A stretch of 7,121 nucleotides of DNA from Lachnospiraceae bacterium (GCA_017958585.1 JAGDCK010000058.1:1-7121), one strand, 5' to 3'; counted from the first letter of the stretch, positions 1 to 5,870 are shown. The notes: a model not told the origin generated them from the letters alone. Program-made: numbers and translations.

Positions 1-434
1 GTAAGAAGGTTCTTATCATGCTTCCCGGGCTTTTGGTGGGAGATGTGGCAGTTATTCTCTATAATCTCTTCCCGGGAAAAAACCATATCCCGGAGACCCG
101 GTTTGGTATCAGCCTCATGTTATTTACCATAGGTTTCTTTGTGACTTTGTTTGGAATATATCTGTTTTTTTATAAGGTTAATATAAGCCTCTTAAGAGAG
201 ATCGTTGTTCCTCTGGGAGCGGTTTCGGGGGCATTACTTGTGACAATGCTTCTTAGAAAGATAATATTTGCGCATATTTCTCCCATAGTGACGATTCTTA
301 TCTGTTATGTGTTTGGTCTCTTTGTTTATTGGAGTTTTCTCCTGCTTCTAAGGGATTTCAGGGAGTCAGAGCTAAAGGGCGCTTATTTTTCAAGGGTCAT
401 AAAGGGCCTTGGACAGTTACTCAGGGTATTTTGA
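1..434 (+). CDS. C-terminal part of a polytopic membrane protein, possibly a MurJ/SpoVB-type flippase (5' end outside window)
   Basis: The reading frame is open to the left edge (Lys-Lys-Val-Leu-Ile precede the first ATG at 18, and no ribosome site fits that ATG), so this is probably the tail of a longer gene rather than a 138-residue protein. Counting from the ATG at 18, hydrophobic stretches lie at about residues 1-18, 30-53, 60-82 and 87-111. A basic, amphipathic tail follows (RESELKG...FSRVIKGLGQLLRVF). Paired C-terminal helices followed by a short charged 'acidic-Leu-Lys ... hydrophobic' tail are what I know from the end of SpoVB/MurJ-like members of the MOP (multidrug/oligosaccharidyl-lipid/polysaccharide) exporter superfamily, which flip lipid-linked sugars across the membrane. 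That identification is inference from the tail only; another polytopic family is possible. The stop is 14 to 23 bases before the next gene, which suggests co-transcription. Confidence 0.6.
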   Translation, partial: KKVLIMLPGLLVGDVAVILYNLFPGKNHIPETRFGISLMLFTIGFFVTLFGIYLFFYKVNISLLREIVVPLGAVSGALLVTMLLRKIIFAHISPIVTILICYVFGLFVYWSFLLLLRDFRESELKGAYFSRVIKGLGQLLRVF

Positions 435-440
435 TTTTTT

Positions 441-446
441 GAAAGG
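441..446 (+). promoter_or_regulatory. Ribosome binding site deciding the start of the flavoprotein at 458
   Basis: GAAAGG lies 11 bases before ATG 458 but only 2 bases before the in-frame GTG at 449. The GTG is too close to be used with this site, and the Rossmann fold begins directly after the ATG. I therefore take 458 as the start. Confidence 0.5.
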
Positions 447-457
447 TCGTGTTTTGT

Positions 458-1693
458 ATGGGTAAAAGACTTGCCATAATCGGAGGCGGAGCATCCGGAT
501 CTGTTGCTGCGATCATTGCCGCAAGAGAGGGTTTATCCGTAACAGTTTTTGAGGGAAACAGTGCCATTTTAAAAAAGATCCATGCCACGGGAAACGGAAG
601 ATGTAATCTCGGTAACAGCTATTTTGAAAAGGACTGTTACTACGGAGATGTGGACAGGGCTTTTAATGTTTTTGACAGATTTTCAAAGGAAGATACCTTC
701 AGATTTTTTAATTCCATAGGTCTTTTTATAAAGGACATAAGAGGTTATCTCTATCCCTTGTCAGAGTCCGCAAAATCTGTGGTGGAGGCATTATCGGGAG
801 AGATAAAAAGCCTTTCGATAAATGTGATCACAAATGCCAAGATCGTTCGTATAGACAGGTTAAACAAGGGCTTTAAACTTACGGATTCCGAGGGAAAGAG
901 CCATGAGTTTGACGCATGCATTATCACTACAGGCGGGAATGCGGCACCTTCAACCGGGTCTGACGGCGTGGGAATAAAGCTTGCCCTTTCCATGGGACAT
1001 ACCATAGTACCCACTGTACCGGGGCTTGTACCATTAAAAAGCAGCGATGAAAAATTAAAGAGCCTTGCAGGCGTCAGAGCAACAGGCACGGTCGGTCTCT
1101 ATGATGAAGATGATAATCTGCTATGTAAAGAGACCGGAGAGATACAGTTTACGGATTCCACAGTTTCCGGAATTCCCGTATTTCAGATAAGCAGGGTTGC
1201 AAATTATCTCATGAATGAGGGGAAAAATGTGTATCTCAAGGTGGATTTTTTTCCGGGAGCGGAGGAGAACTTCAGAGATTCATTCCTTCTTCGAAAGCTT
1301 ATGCTTCATGAGAGAAATATCAGGGAGTTTTTCACGGGAATATTAAATGACAAGATCATGGAAGTCATAATAAAAAAGGCAAACCTTGATCTTAACAGTC
1401 CCTGTGAAGAATTAAAAAATGAGGACCTTGAAAGAGTTTATGATCTTTGCCGGAATCTCACATTTTCCATAAAGGGTAACGCAGGCTATGACAAGGCTCA
1501 GGTCACTGCCGGCGGAATTTCCATGAATGAGCTTGATCACAATCTGCAAAGTCTCAAATGCGAAGGATTATTTTTAGCAGGAGAGATCATAAACGTGGAC
1601 GGAAAATGCGGCGGATACAATCTGCAATGGGCATTTTCCAGCGGAGCTGTTGCAGCCGAAGGCGCTTTAAACTATTTAAAGCAAGGTCGTTAA
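458..1693 (+). CDS. HI0933/BaiN-like NAD(P)/FAD-dependent oxidoreductase
   Basis: This is a flavoprotein of the HI0933-like family, often named 'BaiN' or 'aminoacetone oxidase family' in databases. The family's physiological substrate is generally not known, so I assign no reaction. Seen in the 411-residue protein: an N-terminal dinucleotide-binding GGGASG at residues 9-14, with an acidic residue ending the second strand (VTVFE). The family hallmark HATGNGRCN is at 42-50, TTGGNAAPSTGSDG at 157-170, and the C-terminal FAD-contacting block GGI (352-354) then GEIINVDGKCGGYNLQWAF (375-393). Length agrees with the family's usual 400-420 residues, and it appears intact and cytoplasmic, with no signal peptide. 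An upstream in-frame GTG at 449 would add three residues but has poor ribosome-site spacing. Its stop is 13 bases before a second, unrelated FAD protein, so the two are probably translated from one mRNA. Family assignment is sure; function is open. Confidence 0.93.
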   Translation: MGKRLAIIGGGASGSVAAIIAAREGLSVTVFEGNSAILKKIHATGNGRCNLGNSYFEKDCYYGDVDRAFNVFDRFSKEDTFRFFNSIGLFIKDIRGYLYPLSESAKSVVEALSGEIKSLSINVITNAKIVRIDRLNKGFKLTDSEGKSHEFDACIITTGGNAAPSTGSDGVGIKLALSMGHTIVPTVPGLVPLKSSDEKLKSLAGVRATGTVGLYDEDDNLLCKETGEIQFTDSTVSGIPVFQISRVANYLMNEGKNVYLKVDFFPGAEENFRDSFLLRKLMLHERNIREFFTGILNDKIMEVIIKKANLDLNSPCEELKNEDLERVYDLCRNLTFSIKGNAGYDKAQVTAGGISMNELDHNLQSLKCEGLFLAGEIINVDGKCGGYNLQWAFSSGAVAAEGALNYLKQGR

Positions 1694-1706
1694 TAAGGAA
1701 ATATAT

Positions 1707-3347
1707 ATGCTTAGGATCAATCAATTAAAAATTAAATATGATCACAATGAGACAGAGTTTAAGAATAAACTCTGTTCTTTGCTTAATGTAAAAGCTGATG
1801 ATATCAAGAGTTTCGACGTGGTCCGTCAGTCAATCGATGCCAGAAAAAAGCCTGAAATTTTTTACAGCTATGTGGTGGATGTGTTTTTAAAAAACGAGCA
1901 GGCTTATTTAAAGGGCGCAGGAAAAAAGAAGCAGGGTTCAGTATTTGTAAAAACAGAAAAAGAGATTTATGAATTCCCCTTTAAAGGAGATTTTAAAAAC
2001 GACCCGGTTATCGTGATCGGAAGCGGTCCCTGTGGACTTTTCTGCGCATATAATCTCATAAAAAACGGATTTAACGTGATCCTCCTTGAGCGGGGAAGAG
2101 ATGTGGACAGAAGGACTGAAGATGTTCAGAGTTTCTGGGAAAGCGGGAAACTGGACACTTCCTCAAACGTTCAATTCGGAGAGGGCGGAGCCGGCACTTT
2201 TTCTGACGGAAAACTCAATACCCTTGTGAAGGACAAGAACGGTCGAAACAGGGAAGTCCTCGATACTTTTGTAAGATTCGGAGCAAAGAGCTCCATAATC
2301 TATGATTCAAAGCCCCATCTTGGTACGGATGTATTAAAGAATGTGGTTAAAAATATCCGTAACGAGATCATCTCACTTGGCGGAAAGGTATTATTTGAGA
2401 GTAAGGTTACGGATTTTCTCATAGAAAACGGTAAGATTAACGGTGTTGTCATTAATGACAATGAAAAGATTTATTCGGAAAACGTGGTCCTGGCGGTGGG
2501 TCATTCCGCAAGGGATACTTTTTATAAGCTTCTCTCTAAAAACGTGGAGATGGAAGCAAAAGCATTTGCCGTGGGCTTTAGAGTGATGCATCCTCAGGCC
2601 ATGATAAACAGAGAGATGTACGGCGATGAAAGTAACGAGATCCTGGGAGCCGCGCCATATAAGGTTACCGCAAAGACTTCCTTTAACCGCGGTGTTTATT
2701 CATTCTGTATGTGTCCCGGTGGATATGTGGTAAATGCTTCCAGCGAGGAAAATCGCACTGCCGTAAATGGCATGAGCTATTCTGACAGAGGAAGCAGGAA
2801 TGCAAACAGTGCCATAATAGTGTCCGTGGATCCAAAGGATTTTGGCTCCGATGAACCTCTCGCCGGCATAGAGTTTCAGAGAAGCCTTGAGGAAAAGGCA
2901 TTCAGATCGGGGGACGGCAATATCCCTTTGCAAAGATACTCTGATTTTAAGGCGGATGTACTTTCAAAGAGCGAAGAGGCTGATTTAAAAGCAGATTTGA
3001 ACTCGGAAAAAGAATGTGATATGATAGAGCCCGTCTGCAAAGGAAAGTTCGTATTTTCAAAGGTTTCGGATATCCTGCCAAGGGAATGCAATCTTGCTTT
3101 TGTGGAAGCCATGGAAGTGTTTGGCAGACAGATAAAAGGGTTTGACAGGGATGATACGATCCTTGCCGCAGTTGAGAGCAGAACTTCATCCCCTGTAAGG
3201 ATATTAAGGGATGAGGATTTCCAAAGTAATATCAAAGGACTTTTCCCCTGTGGAGAAGGCGCAGGATATGCCGGAGGAATCACATCTGCTGCCATGGTCG
3301 GCATAAAGGTTGCCGAGGCTGTGGCTAAAAGATTAAGCAATTTGTAA
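1707..3347 (+). CDS. COG2509-type FAD-dependent protein (uncharacterised dehydrogenase family)
   Basis: This 546-residue protein matches the family annotated as 'FAD-dependent protein' or 'NAD(P)/FAD-dependent oxidoreductase' (COG2509), whose reaction is not established to my knowledge. An N-terminal alpha/beta domain of roughly 90 residues precedes the FAD fold, as is usual in this family; it contains the segment SFDVVRQSIDARKKPE. The Rossmann motif GSGPCG is at residues 105-110 with the ribose-binding Glu at about 128 (LLERG). The family signature NVQFGEGGAGTFSDGKL is at 154-170, followed by GxxAxGFRVxHPQ-like and CPGGYVVNASSEENR segments. The C-terminal FAD block is PCGEGAGYAGGI (to residue 525). 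The start is ATG 1707 with AAGGAA (1695-1700) six bases upstream. The protein looks complete and cytoplasmic. It probably shares a transcript with the HI0933-like flavoprotein before it, but the two enzymes are only distantly related, so this is not a recent duplication. Confidence 0.92.
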   Translation: MLRINQLKIKYDHNETEFKNKLCSLLNVKADDIKSFDVVRQSIDARKKPEIFYSYVVDVFLKNEQAYLKGAGKKKQGSVFVKTEKEIYEFPFKGDFKNDPVIVIGSGPCGLFCAYNLIKNGFNVILLERGRDVDRRTEDVQSFWESGKLDTSSNVQFGEGGAGTFSDGKLNTLVKDKNGRNREVLDTFVRFGAKSSIIYDSKPHLGTDVLKNVVKNIRNEIISLGGKVLFESKVTDFLIENGKINGVVINDNEKIYSENVVLAVGHSARDTFYKLLSKNVEMEAKAFAVGFRVMHPQAMINREMYGDESNEILGAAPYKVTAKTSFNRGVYSFCMCPGGYVVNASSEENRTAVNGMSYSDRGSRNANSAIIVSVDPKDFGSDEPLAGIEFQRSLEEKAFRSGDGNIPLQRYSDFKADVLSKSEEADLKADLNSEKECDMIEPVCKGKFVFSKVSDILPRECNLAFVEAMEVFGRQIKGFDRDDTILAAVESRTSSPVRILRDEDFQSNIKGLFPCGEGAGYAGGITSAAMVGIKVAEAVAKRLSNL

Positions 3348-3373
3348 TTAAAAGTGATTTGTAATTGTAAAGT
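3340..3373 (+). repeat. Imperfect 17-base tandem duplication across a stop codon
   Basis: ATTTGTAATT occurs at 3340-3349 and again at 3357-3366, in two adjacent 17-base units whose remaining seven bases have drifted. The first copy contains the TAA stop of the FAD-dependent protein gene. The second copy is in the gap before the UPF0291 gene and is out of frame with the first. It is AT-rich and most simply a slippage product. Confidence 0.6.
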
Positions 3374-3385
3374 AATTTAGAGTAC

Positions 3386-3392
3386 AGGATGG
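3386..3392 (+). promoter_or_regulatory. Ribosome binding site favouring the UPF0291 start at 3401
   Basis: AGGATGG resembles AGGAGG and sits eight bases before ATG 3401. It overlaps the alternative in-frame ATG at 3389, which would have only a weak TTAGAG site further upstream. Confidence 0.4.
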
Positions 3393-3400
3393 ATCTTAAT

Positions 3401-3625
3401 ATGAATATGGAAGAAAGAATCGCAAGGATAAATGAGCTTTACCATCTTTCACAAAAGAGGGCTCTTACGGAAGATGAAAAGGCTGAACAGGCGAAGCTTA
3501 GAAAAGAGTATGTTGAGAGCGTAAGAAATAATCTGCGCTCACAGCTTGACAATATTGATATTGTGGACGAAAAGGGAAACAAGGTCAATGTGGGAAAGAA
3601 TAAGACCTGGAGAATCGTAAAATAG
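3401..3625 (+). CDS. UPF0291 (DUF896) family small protein, YnzC-like
   Basis: This is a 74-residue cytoplasmic protein of the DUF896/UPF0291 family, found widely in Firmicutes (Bacillus subtilis YnzC is a member). Known structures show a short alpha-helical hairpin. The function is not firmly known. The family pattern is clear: ERIARINELYHLSQKRALTEDE, then EKAEQAKLRKEYVESVRNNLRSQL split over two charged helices, followed by the typical 'I-D-I-V-D-x-x-G-N' segment (DNIDIVDEKGNKV). Three in-frame ATGs (3389, 3401, 3407) could start it. I favour 3401 because AGGATGG is correctly spaced before it and family members usually begin a few residues before the ARINEL motif; 3389 would add four residues. 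It is 18 bases before the cyclo-ligase gene and therefore probably part of the same operon, which does not by itself reveal its role. Confidence 0.88.
   Translation: MNMEERIARINELYHLSQKRALTEDEKAEQAKLRKEYVESVRNNLRSQLDNIDIVDEKGNKVNVGKNKTWRIVK
3549..3564. repeat. 16-base palindrome inside the UPF0291 gene
   Basis: ACAATAT-TG-ATATTGT is a perfect inverted repeat with 7-base arms. It encodes part of the conserved DNIDIVD segment and overlaps a TTGACA hexamer (3546-3551) that has no -10 at the right distance. Its symmetry may be a chance result of the coding sequence. Confidence 0.4.
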
Positions 3626-3643
3626 TATTTATTTTGAGGGAAC

Positions 3644-4225
3644 ATGGATATTAATAAGGGAACTGAATCAGAAAAAAATCTTATCAGGAAACAGGCTCTT
3701 AAAAACAGGGAAGAACTGGATGGCATAAAGAGAAGAGAAGCGGATATAAATATTGCGGATAAGCTTTTGATGAATCCGCTCTACAGTGAGTCCCACAATA
3801 TTTTGATTTATGTATCCTGCAACAACGAGGTTGATACCCTGGATATTATGGAAGAGAGCTTTAAAAAGAGAAAAAAAGTGTTTGTCCCCAAGGGTGAGGG
3901 AAAGGGTATCATGAATTTTTACAAGATCACGGCTCTCGACCAGCTTTCGGATGGCAAGTTCGGTATACCGGAGCCCGTATTTTTGGCGGATAAATTTGAG
4001 AGAACCAGATTTAATCCTTCAGATTCTCTTTTGGTTATGCCCGGGGTGGCTTTTGGAAAGGATAATTCCAGGATCGGATACGGCGGAGGATTCTATGACA
4101 GGTTTTTATTAAACTATCCCGAACTTAAATCCAGAAGCATTGCTTTGTGCTATGATTGTCAAATTTTTGACAAAGTGCCCCAGGTGGTGTATGATATTAA
4201 GCCGTACAAGGTTATTCATTTTTGA
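3644..4225 (+). CDS. 5-formyltetrahydrofolate cyclo-ligase (methenyltetrahydrofolate synthetase)
   Basis: The enzyme uses ATP and Mg2+ to convert 5-formyltetrahydrofolate to 5,10-methenyltetrahydrofolate, returning this inhibitory storage folate to the one-carbon pool in the cytoplasm (E. coli Fau/YgfA, B. subtilis YqgN). The 193-residue protein has all the expected parts: a basic N-terminal helix with the nucleotide-contacting Lys/Arg pattern (KNLIRKQALKNRE, residues 11-23), the substrate-binding NNEVDT at 60-65, and the family signature MPGVAFGKDNSRIGYGGGFYDR at 132-153 (glycine-rich phosphate loop plus Tyr-Asp). A short VP-x-x-x-x-D tail ends it. Length is normal for the family. ATG 3644 is preceded by GAGGG (3636-3640), slightly close but acceptable. 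The last 70 bases of this gene also carry what looks like the promoter and operator of the hydrogenase downstream, so its 3' end probably has a double role. Confidence 0.95.
   Translation: MDINKGTESEKNLIRKQALKNREELDGIKRREADINIADKLLMNPLYSESHNILIYVSCNNEVDTLDIMEESFKKRKKVFVPKGEGKGIMNFYKITALDQLSDGKFGIPEPVFLADKFERTRFNPSDSLLVMPGVAFGKDNSRIGYGGGFYDRFLLNYPELKSRSIALCYDCQIFDKVPQVVYDIKPYKVIHF
4156..4173. promoter_or_regulatory. Rex-like redox operator, 18-base perfect palindrome
   Basis: TTGTCAAATTTTTGACAA is two perfect 8-base inverted arms with a 2-base centre. It has the length and frame of the operator of Rex, the NADH/NAD+-sensing repressor of Gram-positive bacteria (TTGTGAA-N4-TTCACAA in bacilli, TTGTTAA-N4-TTAACAA in clostridia, as I recall them). 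It differs only at the symmetric fifth position, which is C here. The right arm overlaps the -35 element of the predicted hydrogenase promoter, the position expected for a repressor. It lies inside the cyclo-ligase coding sequence (codons for Asp-Cys-Gln-Ile-Phe-Asp-Lys). Palindrome and spacing are seen; Rex binding is inferred. Confidence 0.55.
4167..4195 (+). promoter_or_regulatory. Predicted sigma-A promoter of the hydrogenase gene
   Basis: The -35 is TTGACA (4167-4172, perfect consensus), the spacer is 17 bases, and the -10 is TATGAT (4190-4195, five of six). Transcription would start near 4202, leaving a leader of about 80 bases before ATG 4282. It lies within the last codons of the cyclo-ligase gene, with a Rex-like palindrome over the -35. 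Confidence 0.6.
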
Positions 4226-4249
4226 TGAAGTTATCATTTTAAATGAAGT
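4218..4249 (+). repeat. Imperfect 14-base direct repeat in the hydrogenase leader
   Basis: ATTTTTGATGAAGT (4218-4231) and ATTTTAAATGAAGT (4236-4249) agree at 12 of 14 positions with an 18-base period. The first copy spans the TGA stop of the cyclo-ligase gene. Both would lie in the hydrogenase mRNA leader. A shorter ATTTTGAT (4260-4267) follows just before the ribosome site. Confidence 0.5.
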
Positions 4250-4268
4250 CAGCAGTTTTATTTTGATT

Positions 4269-4275
4269 GGAGAGG
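4269..4275 (+). promoter_or_regulatory. Ribosome binding site fixing the hydrogenase start at 4282
   Basis: GGAGAGG is six bases before ATG 4282. An in-frame TTG at 4267 overlaps this site and has nothing suitable upstream, so the TTG is rejected as a start. Confidence 0.75.
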
Positions 4276-4281
4276 ATTTAT

Positions 4282-5781
4282 ATGGCAAACATGAGAGGTA
4301 TTGACACACCGGTAAGACAGCGCAGGAGACGCGTCTTTAAGGAAGTGGCAAATCTGGCATTTAATTCTACAAATTTGAAAGATGATATGGAGGCTCTTCC
4401 CTACAAGATCGTTGATTATGAAGAGTCAGAATATTGGGAGAATGTATACAGAGACAGAGCGGTTATCCGTGAGAGGATCCGCCTTGCCATGGGAATGAGT
4501 TTAAGACCTGAAAAGCGTGATCATCCCGGTCACCTTACGGAAGGTTTGGAGGAGAGTAATATTGATGAAAAATATTACGAGCCCCCTCTTATGCAGGTAA
4601 TTCCTTCTGCCTGCAATGCATGTCCCGAAAACAGATATGAGGTAACAAACTCCTGTATGGGTTGTGTGGCTCATCCCTGTCAGATGGTATGCCCCAAGGG
4701 TGCCATTTCTTTTGTAAACGGTAAGAGTGTCATAGATCAGGACAAATGTATTAAGTGCGGAAAATGTCATGATGCTTGTCCTTACGATGCAATTTGCCAC
4801 AAGGAAAGGCCCTGTAAAGCCGCATGCGGTATTCAGGCCATCAAATCGGATAATCACGGAAGAGCATATATCGACAATGATATGTGTGTTTCATGCGGTC
4901 AATGCATGGTCAGTTGTCCTTTCGGTGCCATAGCAGACAAGTCCCAGATCTTTCAGCTTATCCGCGCCATGCAGTCCGGCAGAAAGATCGTTGCCCAGGT
5001 TGCTCCCGCCTTTGTGGGTCAGTTTGGACCTGACGTGACTCCCGATATGTTTAAGACAGCTCTTAAGGAGCTTGGTTTTGCCAATGTTTATGAGACTGCC
5101 ATAGGAGCTGACGAAGGGTGTCTTGCCGAGGCTGAGCATTATGTAAACGAAGTTGCCACAGGAAAACAGGATTTTGCTCTTACATCATGCTGTCCCTCAT
5201 GGTCAGTTCTTGCAAAGAACTTTTTCCCTGAGACCATCGACAAGATCAGCAATGAGCTTACACCCATGGTGGCAACAGCAAGATATATTAAGATTCTTGA
5301 GCCGGATGCTTCAGTTGTATTTATCGGACCCTGCGCGTCTAAGAAGCTTGAAGCCAGCAGAAAGAGCGTAAGAAGTGATGTGGATTTTGTTATCACTTTC
5401 GAGGAACTCACAGGTATGTTTGAGGCAAAGGGAATTCTCTTAAATGAGATAAAGGCCATGGATGAGATGAAGGATGCCACAGGAGCAGGCCGTGGATACG
5501 GTGTTGCGGGAGGTGTTGCATCAGCCATCGAAGATGTAATAAACAAATATTACCCCGGCACTGAAGTAAAGATCGAGCATGCAGAAAGTCTTGCGGAATG
5601 TAAGAAGATCCTGATGCTTGCAAAGGCAGGTAAAAAGAACGGTTGCCTCATTGAGGGAATGGCCTGTCCCGGTGGTTGTGTTGCGGGAGCCGGCACCAAT
5701 ATAAATATTGCTGCCGCAGGAAAGTGTGTTGCAGGATTTAAGGCCGCCGCCGAAAAAGATATTCCGGACAAGGAAGATTAA
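4282..5781 (+). CDS. Monomeric [FeFe] hydrogenase, probably group B (B1/B3 type)
   Basis: It catalyses reversible proton reduction to H2 at a diiron H-cluster, probably with reduced ferredoxin as donor, in the cytoplasm. The 499-residue protein has three parts. Residues 1-110 are charged, begin with a basic RQRRRRV stretch and match no domain I know. Residues 111-217 are ferredoxin-like with 17 cysteines: C111xxC114, then C125xxC128x4C133xxxC137P, C156xxC159xxC162xxxC166P, C172x5C178x3C182 and C202xxC205xxC208xxxC212P. The H-domain follows with TSCCPSW (301-307), GPCASKKLE (349-357) and EGMACPGGC (458-466). C304, C351, C462 and C466 are the expected H-cluster ligands and C303 the proton relay. 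The usual Met before PC in the second motif is Gly, which together with the expanded CxxCx4CxxxCP suggests group B rather than the classic group A enzyme; that subgrouping is from memory. No NADH- or F420-binding partner subunit and no hydE, hydF or hydG is present nearby. A Rex-like site and promoter lie just upstream. Confidence 0.93.
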   Translation: MANMRGIDTPVRQRRRRVFKEVANLAFNSTNLKDDMEALPYKIVDYEESEYWENVYRDRAVIRERIRLAMGMSLRPEKRDHPGHLTEGLEESNIDEKYYEPPLMQVIPSACNACPENRYEVTNSCMGCVAHPCQMVCPKGAISFVNGKSVIDQDKCIKCGKCHDACPYDAICHKERPCKAACGIQAIKSDNHGRAYIDNDMCVSCGQCMVSCPFGAIADKSQIFQLIRAMQSGRKIVAQVAPAFVGQFGPDVTPDMFKTALKELGFANVYETAIGADEGCLAEAEHYVNEVATGKQDFALTSCCPSWSVLAKNFFPETIDKISNELTPMVATARYIKILEPDASVVFIGPCASKKLEASRKSVRSDVDFVITFEELTGMFEAKGILLNEIKAMDEMKDATGAGRGYGVAGGVASAIEDVINKYYPGTEVKIEHAESLAECKKILMLAKAGKKNGCLIEGMACPGGCVAGAGTNINIAAAGKCVAGFKAAAEKDIPDKED

Positions 5782-5786
5782 TGTGG

Positions 5787-5806
5787 AAGGTAATCTTTTA
5801 CCTTTT
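5787..5806 (+). terminator. Weak hairpin after the hydrogenase gene, possible terminator
   Basis: AAGGTAA (5787-5793), loop TCTT and TTACCTT (5798-5804) form a 7-base-pair stem starting five bases after the hydrogenase stop. Only four T residues (5803-5806) follow before GC, and the stem is AT-rich, so termination would be inefficient. It directly abuts the predicted gltX promoter. Confidence 0.35.
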
Positions 5807-5808
5807 GC

Positions 5809-5836
5809 TTGCCATTTTTTATAAAAGTATTAGAAT
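5809..5836 (+). promoter_or_regulatory. Predicted sigma-A promoter of gltX
   Basis: The -35 TTGCCA (5809-5814) and -10 TAGAAT (5831-5836), each five of six to consensus, are separated by 16 bases. Initiation near 5843 would give a leader of about 35 bases, too short for a T-box. A perfect TATAAT at 5847-5852 is an alternative -10 but has no recognisable -35. Confidence 0.5.
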
Positions 5837-5865
5837 GGTTAATAGTTATAATTAGTTTACGAAAC

Positions 5866-5870
5866 GGAGG
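5866..5870 (+). promoter_or_regulatory. Ribosome binding site supporting a TTG start for gltX
   Basis: GGAGG lies seven bases before TTG 5878, an ideal distance. The next in-frame ATG is the Met inside the HIGH-region motif (about residue 15) and cannot be the start without removing the catalytic N-terminus. Confidence 0.75.

Noticed and set aside
2876..3340. 154-codon minus-strand open frame opposite the COG2509-type gene
   Set aside because: The plus strand carries conserved FAD-family motifs here. The antisense product is Ser/Leu-rich with no family resemblance.
3348..3400. Possible promoter or terminator before the UPF0291 gene
   Set aside because: The gap is AT-rich with TTGTAA repeated directly, but no -35/-10 pair with acceptable spacing and no GC-containing hairpin with a T-tract was found.
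4267..4269. TTG as the hydrogenase start
   Set aside because: It overlaps the GGAGAGG ribosome site that serves ATG 4282.
5139..5546. 135-codon minus-strand open frame opposite the hydrogenase
   Set aside because: It overlaps the H-cluster motifs on the plus strand and shows no coding signs of its own.
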